The notes beneath the pieces were generated by a model that did no database searches, was not told the DNA's origin, and was given only the letters and a program-made list of their open reading frames with translations. The position numbers and the translations under genes were made by a program. DNA of 64,000 nucleotides, taken from contig CAZQFH010000003.1 in NCBI GenBank assembly GCA_964592595.1, positions 62,001 to 126,000 on the forward strand, given 5' to 3'. Source of the stretch: UBA5536 sp964592595 (GTDB taxonomy: Bacteria; Bacteroidota; Bacteroidia; Bacteroidales; F082). Positions 9,319 through 18,125 of this stretch are shown piece after piece. Positions within the stretch are counted from its first letter, which is position 1. Each line of letters begins with the position of its first letter.

Positions 9319-9326
9319 TAATTTTG
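9319..9326 (+). promoter_or_regulatory. Bacteroidota -7 promoter element upstream of gldK
   Basis: TAATTTTG fits the TAnnTTTG consensus in the 140-bp gap between porP and gldK. It suggests that gldKLMN can be transcribed separately from porP. No good -33 TTTG was found. Confidence 0.45.
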
Positions 9327-9421
9327 GCCGCTTTAACGATAGAAAAAGTACTCACATTTTGATTATAAAAACGAGCTACAAAATGACTTGTAGGAATTTT
9401 AGATTAACTCAGCGCATAAAG

Positions 9422-10792
9422 ATGAAGAATTTACTGCTTTTTGCATCTGCTTTGCTGTTGCTTGCCAGTTGCAGCAATTCAAATCAGGGCGAACTCGTAG
9501 GTGCTCGCACAAAATCCAAGCCATTTTATCAGCCCGATCCTTATGGGATGGTATTTATTCCGCAAGGAAGTTACACCATGGGAGTTGGTGGCGAAGATAT
9601 TACTTCCGGGCAATTGCATCAACCCAAAACAATTTCTGTTTCAGCCTTCTTTATGGATGAAACCGAAATCACAAATAACGAGTATCGGGAGTTTGTTTAC
9701 TGGGTGCGCGATTCCATTGCTCGCACATTGCTGGGTCAAGTTAGGCCTGATGATTTTTTGATAATGGAAAACAAAAAAACAGGTGAAATTTATGACCCAC
9801 CGTTTCTTAATTGGAAAGAAGACATAGAATGGAACAGTGAGGATCAAGATGTAAGGGATGTCTTGGAAGATATGTATCTTCCTGATTTTGAGCGTTATTT
9901 TAGAAGAAAAGAGATTGATACCCGCAAATTATTTTATGAATATTATTGGGTCGACTTGCAAGCAGCAGCCAAAAAGGAGTTTGTTCAGGGGGCCGATTTT
10001 AGAAATGCTGGTTTGGCAAACAGGCCAGAAGGTTTGAATAACAGGTCAATTTATGTACGCAAGGAAATGATTAATGTATATCCCGACACCTTAGCCTGGA
10101 TACATGATTATACGTATTCATTTAACGATCCGCTTACCGAAAAATATTTTTGGCATCCGGCCTACGATCATTATCCTGTAGTAGGAGTGAACTGGAGCCA
10201 GGCTAAAGCCTTTTGTGTTTGGCGTACGGAAAAGCTAAACAGTTATTTGCGTGCAAAGAAAGGAGAAGTTTCTCTGGCCGAATTTCGTTTGCCTACAGAA
10301 GCAGAATGGGAATGGGCAGCGCGCGGCGGCAATCACCTGAATCCTTATCCATGGGGAGGTCCCTATACACGCAATGATAAAGGTTGCTTCCTGGCTAACT
10401 TTAAACCACTGCGCGGAAATTATATCTCTGATGGTGGTTTGCGTACTGTTATTGTAGGTCATTTCCCGCCCAACGACTGGGGATTATATGATATGGCCGG
10501 TAATGTTGCAGAGTGGACAAACAGTGCGTTTGATCCCTCTTCATACAACTTTACCTGGGATATGAATCCAAACTATACCTACAATGCAAAAGAAAATGAT
10601 CCACCTGTAATGAAACGTAAGGTAATTAGAGGTGGATCATGGAAAGATATCGCTTATTATCTTCAGGTTACAACCAGAGCTTATGAGTATCAGGATACTG
10701 CAAAAAGCTATATCGGCTTTAGAACCATACAGCCTTTCCTGGGACGTAATAAAGGTGATAATCCCAATAAAGCTTCAAGGGTTTATAATTAA
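9422..10792 (+). CDS. gldK: GldK/PorK, T9SS ring lipoprotein
   Basis: About 456 residues. The lipoprotein signal MKNLLLFASALLLLASC places the lipidated Cys at residue 17. The rest is a formylglycine-generating-enzyme-like (FGE-sulfatase) fold, seen in YGMVFIPQGSYTMG near the start, RLPTEAEWEWAARGG in the middle and RGGSWKD near the end. GldK/PorK forms a large periplasmic ring with GldN/PorN under the outer membrane in the type IX secretion machine and has no known enzymatic role. Earlier in-frame ATGs at 9380 and 9359 would place a non-signal stretch first, so 9422 is chosen. It is followed by gldL, gldM and gldN in the canonical order. Confidence 0.95.
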   Translation: MKNLLLFASALLLLASCSNSNQGELVGARTKSKPFYQPDPYGMVFIPQGSYTMGVGGEDITSGQLHQPKTISVSAFFMDETEITNNEYREFVYWVRDSIARTLLGQVRPDDFLIMENKKTGEIYDPPFLNWKEDIEWNSEDQDVRDVLEDMYLPDFERYFRRKEIDTRKLFYEYYWVDLQAAAKKEFVQGADFRNAGLANRPEGLNNRSIYVRKEMINVYPDTLAWIHDYTYSFNDPLTEKYFWHPAYDHYPVVGVNWSQAKAFCVWRTEKLNSYLRAKKGEVSLAEFRLPTEAEWEWAARGGNHLNPYPWGGPYTRNDKGCFLANFKPLRGNYISDGGLRTVIVGHFPPNDWGLYDMAGNVAEWTNSAFDPSSYNFTWDMNPNYTYNAKENDPPVMKRKVIRGGSWKDIAYYLQVTTRAYEYQDTAKSYIGFRTIQPFLGRNKGDNPNKASRVYN

Positions 10793-10838
10793 GTCAGAAT
10801 TAATTTAACAGAGTATAACAATTTAATCAATATCAACT

Positions 10839-11864
10839 ATGGGCTTTAACAAATTTTTAAGTAGTAAAGGGTATAAAAACTTTATGGCCAAACTTTATGG
10901 TATAGGAGCTGCATTGGTAATTTTGGGTGCGCTTTTTAAAATTAATCACTATACCGGTGCTAATGAGATGTTGATTATAGGTATGACCACAGAGGCCATT
11001 ATCTTTTTCTTTTCTGCCTTTGAGCCACCACATGTAGAGCCTGACTGGAGTCTGGTTTATCCACAGTTAGCCGGAATGTATCATGAAACACTTGTTGAAA
11101 ACGAACTGGAATCCAAAAAAACAGCCACCCAAAAGCTTGATGATATGTTTAAGGAGGCTAAAATTGAAACGTCTACACTTGAAAAGCTAAGCAAAGGCTT
11201 TGAAAAACTGAGTGAAAACGCTTCAAAAATGTCGGATATTTCAAATGCTGCTGTAGCTACAAATGAATACGTTGATAATATCAAACTCGCTACAAAGTCA
11301 GCTTCTGAATTGTCAGGTAATTACAAAAAGGCATCTGAAGTGCTTAGTCAGGATGCGAAAGCTACTGTTGATTATATTGAAAATATGAAGTCAGCCTCTG
11401 AAAATGCTGGCAAACTAAGTACAGCTTATGTGCAGGCTGCTGATATTATCAAGTCGGAAATGAGAAGCACAGAAGAGTTTGCAGGAACTGTTAAAGAAGC
11501 ATCTACATCTGCAAAACAATTGGCAGCATCTTATTCTAAATCAGCAAGCTTAATTCAAAAATCTGTTGAAGCACTTGATTTTGGAACTATCGATGGTGAA
11601 GGCTATAACAAACAACTACAGCAAATTTCAAAAAATCTTGCAGCGCTCAATTCTGTTTATGAATTGCAGTTGCAGGGTTCAAGCAAAGCTGCCGAAGCCA
11701 GTGATAAGCTGTATCAAACTATGGGTCAGTATCTTGATAAAGTTCATCAATCCGCCGAAAACACAGTGCAGTTTAATCAGCAGCTTACTGAGCTTTCGAA
11801 CCGTATGAGTGCCCTGAATAAAGTTTATGGCAATATGCTTACGGCCATGAACGTAAAAGCTTAA
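10839..11864 (+). CDS. gldL: GldL/PorL, T9SS inner-membrane motor protein
   Basis: A 341-residue protein. Two membrane helices lie at about residues 20-38 and 46-62, containing the motor-type charged residues in ALFKINHYTG and GMTTEAIIFFFSAF. They are followed by EPPHVEPDWSLVYPQLAG, typical of GldL. GldL pairs with GldM to make the proton-driven motor that powers type IX secretion and gliding. The long C-terminal part is cytoplasmic coiled coil; it contains three adjacent 35-residue repeats beginning at YVDNIK, YIENMK and FAGTVK (residues about 147-251). The gene lies 46 bp after gldK and 52 bp before gldM. Confidence 0.95.
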   Translation: MGFNKFLSSKGYKNFMAKLYGIGAALVILGALFKINHYTGANEMLIIGMTTEAIIFFFSAFEPPHVEPDWSLVYPQLAGMYHETLVENELESKKTATQKLDDMFKEAKIETSTLEKLSKGFEKLSENASKMSDISNAAVATNEYVDNIKLATKSASELSGNYKKASEVLSQDAKATVDYIENMKSASENAGKLSTAYVQAADIIKSEMRSTEEFAGTVKEASTSAKQLAASYSKSASLIQKSVEALDFGTIDGEGYNKQLQQISKNLAALNSVYELQLQGSSKAAEASDKLYQTMGQYLDKVHQSAENTVQFNQQLTELSNRMSALNKVYGNMLTAMNVKA

Positions 11865-11916
11865 GATGAAATTGAGAATCAGACCAAAAATAACGATCAA
11901 ACTAAGAAATTAGAAA

Positions 11917-13578
11917 ATGGCTGGATATAAAGAAACGCCGAGGCAGAAGATGATTGGGATGATGTACCTGGTGCTTACTGCTATGCTGGCTCTAAATGTG
12001 GCAAAAGATATTCTGGACGCTTTTTTAGTTGTTAATGATAGCATGGAAGTCACAAACCAGAGTTTTGCTACTAAAATTGCCAGTCAATATGCCAAGTTTG
12101 AAACCCAATATAAACTTGAGCCGGCCAAAGTGGAATCATACTGGGAAAAAGCCAAGGATGTACGCCAAAAATCCTACGAACTGATAGAACATATCGAAGA
12201 TATGAAAATTGAGTTGGTGGCGCGTTCCGAAAGAATTAACAGAGAAGAAGCTCTTGCTACTTACTTCAAAAAACAAGCTGTGCCAGATCAGTTTAATCCC
12301 GGACAGATGCGTGATCAATATGTGTTGAATCTCAATAGTGTTCCTTCACGAGATAAGTACGATGAGCCAACTAATTATTTGATTGGACAAAATAAAAACG
12401 GTAAGGCCTACGAACTTGCTTTAAAAATGAACGAATACCGTAATTATGTGCTTGAAATCATTGGACAGCAATTTGAAGACCGAATTGGCCTGGTTACTGC
12501 TGGAAAATTTAAGGATGCAAGTGGAACACCGCAGGATTGGGAGTACTATAATTTTTATCGTACCATTTTGGCTGCTGATATTACCTTGCTCAATAAAGTT
12601 ATTGCAGAAATCCAGACAGCCGAATTCGATGCAGTTAATACGCTCTATGCCAATATAACAGAGAAGGATTTTAAATTTGATAATGTAGCTGCCAGAGTGA
12701 TTCCCAAATCTACCTATATCCTTCAGGGACAGCCTTACGAGGCTGAGATTCTTGTTGCTGCCTATGATTCGAAAACACAATCGCAGGTAAAAGTTCTTCG
12801 TGGTGCTGAAAAAATTACCGATGCTAATATTGCAAGGGCACAAACTTTCAATAGTGTTAATGGCACCGTAAAACTTGAATTCCCGGGTAATGCTGTTGGT
12901 CCGCAAAGTTACGCCGGAGTAATTGAAATGTTGGATCCTAGAACACAGGAACTTACACATTATGAATTTAATGGTGAATATATTGTGGCGCCCCCAGCTT
13001 TAACAGTTTCTCCCCTGAAAATGAACGTGCTCTATGCCGAGCTTAAAAATCCGATAGCTATTTCATCACCAGGTATTGCAAGTGATCTTATAACACCAGC
13101 AATTACAAAAGGTAAGCTAACGAAAAGACCCGATGGAACGTGGGATGCAGAAGTGCCAAATGGAGAAAGAACGACTACTATATCAGCATCAGCCACAATT
13201 AGTGGAAAAACGATTTTACTTGGGTCCTATGATTTTCGGATTAAGCGTGTCCCATCTCCCACCGCTGCTATTGCAGGTATTTCTGATGGAAAAATTAGCC
13301 GTGATTTACTACTTGCTGCCAACGTGATTATCCCTGAACTCATTGATTTTGATTTTGAAGATTTTTATTATGAAATTGTATCATATAGATTAGAGACAGT
13401 AATCGGTGGGACTTTTCAAAATACTAATACAATCAGAGGCAATAGTTTTAATGCTGAGGTGGTAAATACTATCAAAAGTGCACGCCGCGGGCAAAAGTTG
13501 TTTTTTGTAAATATTCAGGCCAAAAGTCCTGCAGGCCGAATTGTAGGGCTTAACCCGATTAATCTTGAATTAGAATAA
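11917..13578 (+). CDS. gldM: GldM/PorM, T9SS motor stator/shaft protein
   Basis: A 553-residue protein with the hallmark N-terminus MAGYKETPRQKMIGMMYLV and a single membrane helix at about residues 14-34, followed by an elongated periplasmic region. In solved GldM/PorM structures the periplasmic part has four domains spanning to the GldK/GldN ring, and the length here (about 515 periplasmic residues) fits. GldM transmits motion from the GldL-GldM inner-membrane complex to the outer-membrane machinery. Spacing within the gldKLMN operon is normal, and no disruption is visible. Confidence 0.95.
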   Translation: MAGYKETPRQKMIGMMYLVLTAMLALNVAKDILDAFLVVNDSMEVTNQSFATKIASQYAKFETQYKLEPAKVESYWEKAKDVRQKSYELIEHIEDMKIELVARSERINREEALATYFKKQAVPDQFNPGQMRDQYVLNLNSVPSRDKYDEPTNYLIGQNKNGKAYELALKMNEYRNYVLEIIGQQFEDRIGLVTAGKFKDASGTPQDWEYYNFYRTILAADITLLNKVIAEIQTAEFDAVNTLYANITEKDFKFDNVAARVIPKSTYILQGQPYEAEILVAAYDSKTQSQVKVLRGAEKITDANIARAQTFNSVNGTVKLEFPGNAVGPQSYAGVIEMLDPRTQELTHYEFNGEYIVAPPALTVSPLKMNVLYAELKNPIAISSPGIASDLITPAITKGKLTKRPDGTWDAEVPNGERTTTISASATISGKTILLGSYDFRIKRVPSPTAAIAGISDGKISRDLLLAANVIIPELIDFDFEDFYYEIVSYRLETVIGGTFQNTNTIRGNSFNAEVVNTIKSARRGQKLFFVNIQAKSPAGRIVGLNPINLELE

Positions 13579-13594
13579 TAATTTCGGAAATGTT

Positions 13595-14449
13595 ATGAAA
13601 AAGATATTAATTTTAATCTCATTGTTTATTGGATTTAGCCTGATATCAGCTGTTTTAAAGGCACAAATTTTAGATGAACGACCTGTCGATGGTCTTTTTG
13701 CAGACGATGGAACCATCAATATAGATCCGATTCCTTTTCCTTCAATTCGTAAGGCAGATGTAATGTGGAAGAAAAGGGTATGGCGTGAAATTGATTTTCG
13801 GCAAAAAATGAATCATGCTTTTTACTATCCTGTTGTACCGCATAATAATTGGCGAAATTTTATTACTGTTGTGCTCGATGGCTTACGCGAAAACAAATTT
13901 GTGGCGTATGATGCACAAAATAATCCTACAGATGAGTTTTTAGTTCCGCTAACATATAACCAGTTAATGGAACGTGAGTCTGATAGTATTCGAAAAACTC
14001 TGAAGCGTGGTTATTTTCCATACGATGATTATGACACAGTAATCTTTTCAAGATTTGATCCCACACGTGTGATGCGTTTACAAATAAAGGAGGACTGGTA
14101 TTTCGATAAGCAGCGATCACAATTGATGGTGCGTATAATAGCTTTATGTCCGGTTTTAATGGTTGAGCGTGAAGGTCAGGAATTCAGAAAGCCATTATTC
14201 TGGATTTCTTATGATCAGGCACGAGATGTTCTTGCCCGATCAGAGATTTTTAACCGGCAAAATTCTGCTGAACGTAGAACATTTGATGAAGTTTTTTGGA
14301 AACGGCTGTTTGATAGTTATGTTTACAAGGAAGAAAATGTTTATGACCGTAACATCGGGTCTTATGCCCTTGGAATTGATGCACTGCTTGAATCGGAAAG
14401 AGTTAAAAATGAAATATTGAACTTTGAGCAAAACCTATGGGAATATTAG
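13595..14449 (+). CDS. gldN: GldN/PorN, T9SS ring partner of GldK
   Basis: A 284-residue periplasmic protein. The signal peptide ends at SAVLKA, with Gln predicted as the first mature residue (QILDERPVDG). The body has the GldN pattern, including the WKKRVWREIDFRQKMNHAFYYP segment and the RLQIKEDWYFDKQRS region. GldN binds GldK to make the periplasmic ring of the type IX system. The gene starts 17 bp after gldM and is followed by a strong terminator, so it closes the operon. Confidence 0.94.
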   Translation: MKKILILISLFIGFSLISAVLKAQILDERPVDGLFADDGTINIDPIPFPSIRKADVMWKKRVWREIDFRQKMNHAFYYPVVPHNNWRNFITVVLDGLRENKFVAYDAQNNPTDEFLVPLTYNQLMERESDSIRKTLKRGYFPYDDYDTVIFSRFDPTRVMRLQIKEDWYFDKQRSQLMVRIIALCPVLMVEREGQEFRKPLFWISYDQARDVLARSEIFNRQNSAERRTFDEVFWKRLFDSYVYKEENVYDRNIGSYALGIDALLESERVKNEILNFEQNLWEY

Positions 14450-14468
14450 GTTTAAAACCAGAAACATT

Positions 14469-14507
14469 AAAGCCCGCTTCAAAAATGTTGCGGGTTTTTG
14501 TTTTTTG
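14469..14507 (+). terminator. Rho-independent terminator after gldN
   Basis: A stem AAAGCCCGC / GCGGGTTT (with one G-T wobble pair) and a 12-nt loop is followed by a run of T (TTTTTGTTTTTT). It lies 20 bp after the gldN stop and is correctly oriented to end the gldKLMN transcript. Confidence 0.85.
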
Positions 14508-14574
14508 TATAGCTCACCATGAATAAAACAAAGCCCATTATTAAACTGTTATAACTGATAAAACCAAAGACAAA

Positions 14575-15183
14575 ATGGAACATAAAAACAAAACTGCCGA
14601 CACCAAATTTGGCCTTCATCCCGTGTTGGCTAACAGATGGAGTCCAAGAGCTTTTGATGGCAGGCCTATTGAAAATGAAAAGATATATCGCATGTTGGAC
14701 GCAGCAAGATGGTCGCCTTCTGCTTCAAATGAGCAACCCTGGCGTTTTATAATAGGTTTTAAAGGTGACGAAACTTACCAAAAACTTTTTGACACTTTTG
14801 TTGAGTTTAACCAGCTTTGGACCAAAACAGCCCCAGTTTTAGTGCTTTGTGTTGCCGATACAATGAGTACGAAAAATCCTGGGAAGCCAAATCCTACTCA
14901 TGCTTATGATCTCGGACAGGCAGTTGCGCATCTTTCATTTCAGGCACATGCTGATGGCCTTCATGTCCATCAGATGTCGGGGTTTGATATGAAAAAAGCA
15001 GCACTTGCGTTTGAAGTGCCAGAGCGCTTTAAAGTAGTTTCGGCCATTGCATTAGGATACATTGGCAATCCTGAAGTGCTACATCCCAATTTAAAGGAGA
15101 TGGAGCTAGCCAATAGAGAGAGACGTCCCTTGATAGAAAATGTATTTACAGAGAAATTCGGGCAGCACTTTTCGGTAATTTAA
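14575..15183 (+). CDS. Nitroreductase-family FMN oxidoreductase
   Basis: A 202-residue protein of normal length for the nitroreductase family. FMN-contact motifs are visible as NRWSPRAFDGRPI (about residues 20-32) and WSPSASNEQPWRF (about 46-58); a later GYIGNPE segment occupies the usual phosphate-side position. Members reduce nitro groups, quinones, flavins or enones using NAD(P)H and act as cytoplasmic dimers. The physiological substrate cannot be read from sequence. It is flanked by the T9SS operon terminator and the glutaminyl cyclase gene, but there is no sign of a functional link. Confidence 0.9.
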   Translation: MEHKNKTADTKFGLHPVLANRWSPRAFDGRPIENEKIYRMLDAARWSPSASNEQPWRFIIGFKGDETYQKLFDTFVEFNQLWTKTAPVLVLCVADTMSTKNPGKPNPTHAYDLGQAVAHLSFQAHADGLHVHQMSGFDMKKAALAFEVPERFKVVSAIALGYIGNPEVLHPNLKEMELANRERRPLIENVFTEKFGQHFSVI

Positions 15184-15242
15184 CATTTGGTTTTCTTATT
15201 TTCGAGTAATTTCGCCAGGTATTTTTAACTATTCAATAAAAA

Positions 15243-16256
15243 GTGAGAGTAATTATCCATTCCTTTATTTTCGTTCTTTTGGCTCTATTGCATGCCTGTA
15301 GCTCGGGATCTCAGTCTGGCAATCAAACAAAAGCTTTGCCAAAATCAAAAAAAGCAGCAATCCGTGTACCCGAATTTAATGCTGATTCAGCTTTCCATTT
15401 TGTTGTTAAGCAACTCGAATTCGGTCCGCGTGTGCCTCAATCTGATGCGCATCATGCGTGTGCTGTTTGGCTGGGAGACAAGATAAAGGAATATGCTGAT
15501 ACCCTTTATTTGCAAGAATTCAAAATGCGCGTATATGATAAACGGGTCTTTGAGGGAGTTAATATCATCGGCGTTTTTAATCCGGATGCAAAAAAACGGA
15601 TTGTCTTGGCCGCACATTGGGATAGTCGTCCTTATGCAGATTATGATCCAGATCCGGCTAACCATCGTACACCGATAGATGGTGCTAATGATGGCGCAAG
15701 TGGTACAGCAGTTTTGTTAGAGATAGCACGTTTATTAAAAACGTATCCGATTTCAGAGCAACTGGGCATCGACATTATTCTTTTTGATTTGGAGGATTAT
15801 GGCTCTCCAACGGATACGAGAAACAGGTATTCAGAAGATTCGTGGGCGCTGGGTTCACAATATTGGAGTAAAAAGACACATATTCCTGCGTATAGGGCAA
15901 ATTTTGGAATCTTGCTGGATATGGTTGGGGCTGCAAATCCTACCTTTCCAAGAGAGTATTTTTCGCAGCAGTATGCATCCTGGGTGCTTGACAAGGTATG
16001 GTTAAAAGCATACGATCTTGGTTATGGGAATTTATTCGTCAATAAGCCAGGATCACCTATTAATGACGATCATGTGCCAATGAATGAAATTGCCGGTATC
16101 CCCACTATAAATATCATCCATCTGAATCCTTCGAGTAGCAATGGTACATTTTTTGAGCATTGGCATACAATCAATGATGATTTAAATGCCATTGATAAGG
16201 AGACATTACGAATTGTGGGAGCTTTGGTTTCCCATGTGATTTACAACGAACAATAA
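15243..16256 (+). CDS. M28-fold glutaminyl cyclase (PgQC-like) lipoprotein
   Basis: A 337-residue lipoprotein (LLALLHAC, Cys19) with a glutaminyl-peptide cyclotransferase-type M28 domain. Metal-site motifs in order are AAHWDSRPYAD, GANDGASGTAVLLE, ILFDLEDYG, NDDHVPMNEIAGIP and EHWHTINDD. Bacteroidota enzymes of this kind are related to mammalian glutaminyl cyclase and convert N-terminal Gln of exported proteins to pyroglutamate. At least eleven proteins in this window are predicted to have Gln right after the signal-peptidase site. The start codon appears to be GTG at 15243; no better ATG precedes the signal peptide. An aminopeptidase role is the main alternative. Confidence 0.85.
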   Translation: MRVIIHSFIFVLLALLHACSSGSQSGNQTKALPKSKKAAIRVPEFNADSAFHFVVKQLEFGPRVPQSDAHHACAVWLGDKIKEYADTLYLQEFKMRVYDKRVFEGVNIIGVFNPDAKKRIVLAAHWDSRPYADYDPDPANHRTPIDGANDGASGTAVLLEIARLLKTYPISEQLGIDIILFDLEDYGSPTDTRNRYSEDSWALGSQYWSKKTHIPAYRANFGILLDMVGAANPTFPREYFSQQYASWVLDKVWLKAYDLGYGNLFVNKPGSPINDDHVPMNEIAGIPTINIIHLNPSSSNGTFFEHWHTINDDLNAIDKETLRIVGALVSHVIYNEQ

Positions 16257-16408
16257 CAGTTTATGCGTCAATCATAAATTTTAAAAAACCTTAACAGATT
16301 TTCACATTTTTTAACAAAACCTGCTTGTTTCATCCTTTGTGATGAAAAACTCAACAAAATTATAAAGCTAACATAATCAATACCTTAATAGGCTTCATTT
16401 TCAATTAA

Positions 16409-16422
16409 TTGATCTATATCAA
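16409..16422 (+). promoter_or_regulatory. FNR/CRP-type box upstream of the cytochrome cluster
   Basis: TTGATCTATATCAA is a perfect TTGAT-N4-ATCAA palindrome, the classic target of FNR/DNR-type regulators. It lies in the otherwise gene-free 16257-16578 gap. A weak -7-like CATTTTTG at 16464-16471 would place the box near -62 from the start of transcription, a usual class I activator position. This suggests oxygen- or NO-responsive control of the cytochrome genes. The rest of the 322-bp gap is AT-rich and shows nothing else recognisable. Confidence 0.6.
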
Positions 16423-16578
16423 CATATAAATTATACTAAATCTCACTTCAAGATTTTTAATGTCATTTTTGCCGTCTTGGTGGTCAAGGTAATTACTGTT
16501 AAACTTGCATTAGAAAAATAATACAAGCCGGAATTAGTAAAATGTTTCGGTAGCAGTATGAACCAAAAACCATAAAAG

Positions 16579-17634
16579 ATGAAAAGATTTCAAAAATTAG
16601 CCATGGCTTTAACAGTTATTTTCATGGCATCACTTACATTCGTATCGTGTACAAAAGAAGGACCTGCTGGTTTGCCTGGTGCTAACGGTAAGGATGGTGA
16701 AGATGGCATTAACGGTCAGGACGGAACCGCCGGTTGTATTGAATGCCACGACAACTCTCAGGGATTATTTGCAAAAACAATTCAGTGGGAAAATTCGACC
16801 CATGCTATCGGAGGTAATTTTGAACGTAACACAGGCGATTGCGCTACCTGCCATACCAGTCAGGGTTTCCTTGGTTATAATGTAACAGGAACCTACGACC
16901 CAGAGGCCGAAGGTGCGGCGATCAGTAATCCAAATCCACCTAACTGCTACACTTGTCACAAAGTGCATGATACTTATACTCCTGCTGACTGGGAACTCAC
17001 AGTAACAGGTGCTGTTGCACTCAACAATTCAACTCAGACACCTGATTATGGCAGAGGAAGCCAATGTGCAAGCTGTCACCAGGGTCGTCCGGTTAATCCT
17101 TTTCCTGCTGTAGGAGGTGATGACATTACGATATCAGGTATTCGTTATGGAGTGCACCATGGTCCACAGGCTAATGTGATAAAAGGGACAGGCTTATTTG
17201 AGCCCGGAACAGGATATACTACCCATCCGCATGCCAATATCGAAAACACTTGTGTTACTTGTCATATGGCTGAGGCTTATGGAACGCAAGCTGGTGGACA
17301 TACCATGTATCTTGAATACGATTATCACGGTTCTACCGTTTTAAATACAGCTGGATGTGTTTCTTGTCACAGTGATATCGAAGGTATGCTTGCCAATACG
17401 GAAGAACTTCAAGCCGAAGTGGCTGCAATGTTAGCAGAGTTAAAAGCCATGCTTGATGCTATGGGTGCGATGAATGAAGGAAGTGATAATTCTGTTTCCG
17501 GCACTTATGCTCCTGAAGTTGCTGGTGCTGTATTGAACTACAAAGCGCTATCAGAAGACCGTAGCTTAGGTGTTCATAATCCATCGTATGTTAAAAAAGT
17601 GCTTCAAAATACTATGGAAGCCATTCAACAATAA
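16579..17634 (+). CDS. Hexaheme c-type cytochrome lipoprotein with collagen-like linker
   Basis: A 351-residue lipoprotein with lipidated Cys24 (SLTFVSC). Residues 28-52 are eight Gly-X-Y triplets (GPAGLPGANGKDGEDG and onward), a short collagen-like stalk. Six CXXCH heme sites follow at about residues 53, 88, 123, 163, 225 and 260, with further His residues available as distal ligands. The C-terminal 80 residues are helical and heme-free. The protein is likely anchored to the outer membrane, perhaps at the surface. It is the first gene of the cytochrome island downstream of the FNR-type box. Its exact electron acceptor is unknown and no known enzyme family was recognised. Confidence 0.85.
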   Translation: MKRFQKLAMALTVIFMASLTFVSCTKEGPAGLPGANGKDGEDGINGQDGTAGCIECHDNSQGLFAKTIQWENSTHAIGGNFERNTGDCATCHTSQGFLGYNVTGTYDPEAEGAAISNPNPPNCYTCHKVHDTYTPADWELTVTGAVALNNSTQTPDYGRGSQCASCHQGRPVNPFPAVGGDDITISGIRYGVHHGPQANVIKGTGLFEPGTGYTTHPHANIENTCVTCHMAEAYGTQAGGHTMYLEYDYHGSTVLNTAGCVSCHSDIEGMLANTEELQAEVAAMLAELKAMLDAMGAMNEGSDNSVSGTYAPEVAGAVLNYKALSEDRSLGVHNPSYVKKVLQNTMEAIQQ

Positions 17635-17651
17635 TAGTTAATCCAATAAAG

Positions 17652-17695
17652 GCTTCCAGGCAACTCAAGAAACGGAATCTGGAAGCTTTCGTTTT
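17652..17695 (+). terminator. Hairpin/terminator between the hexaheme and monoheme genes
   Basis: An 8-bp perfect stem GCTTCCAG / CTGGAAGC with a loop of about 19 nt is followed by TTTCGTTTT. It may act as a partial terminator that lowers expression of the downstream genes relative to the hexaheme lipoprotein. Confidence 0.55.
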
Positions 17696-17715
17696 AAAGC
17701 AAACACCTTAAACTT

Positions 17716-18108
17716 ATGTATCAAATAAGAATTCTAAAGCACAGTATGGCAGTCATTGTGTTGGTATTGCTGGCTTCGGCCTGTACGTACGATTTTATTG
17801 AGCTTCCACAGCCAGATCCGGTTGACCCAACTGATACAATTTCATTTCAATCGGCAGTAGTGCCGATTTTTAACGAGGGGAATAATTGTACTGCTTGTCA
17901 TACAACAGGTGCCACAGTACCAGATTTCACTGCAGCAAAAGCCTACAGTTCGATAGTACCCGCTTTGGTTAATACAGCTGACCCGGAATCAAGTTCCATT
18001 TATCAGTATGCGCATCCAAGCTCAAGCACACATACCTGGAAAAAACTTACACTAGGCGAAGCAGCCTTAATTTTAGCGTGGATCCAACAAGGAGCCAACA
18101 ATAACTAA
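17716..18108 (+). CDS. Monoheme cytochrome c lipoprotein
   Basis: A 130-residue lipoprotein. The lipobox LLASAC gives Cys23, and a Pro/Asp-rich linker (PQPDPVDPTD) leads into a small cytochrome c domain with a single CTACH site near residue 59. A C-terminal helix (LGEAALILAWIQQGA) resembles the closing helix of class I cytochromes. Similar small c-type lipoproteins are frequent beside DUF5777 barrels, the next gene 17 bp downstream. It could pass electrons between the periplasmic monohemes and the outer-membrane hexaheme protein. Confidence 0.82.
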   Translation: MYQIRILKHSMAVIVLVLLASACTYDFIELPQPDPVDPTDTISFQSAVVPIFNEGNNCTACHTTGATVPDFTAAKAYSSIVPALVNTADPESSSIYQYAHPSSSTHTWKKLTLGEAALILAWIQQGANNN

Positions 18109-18125
18109 CCAAAAAACCTTATGAT

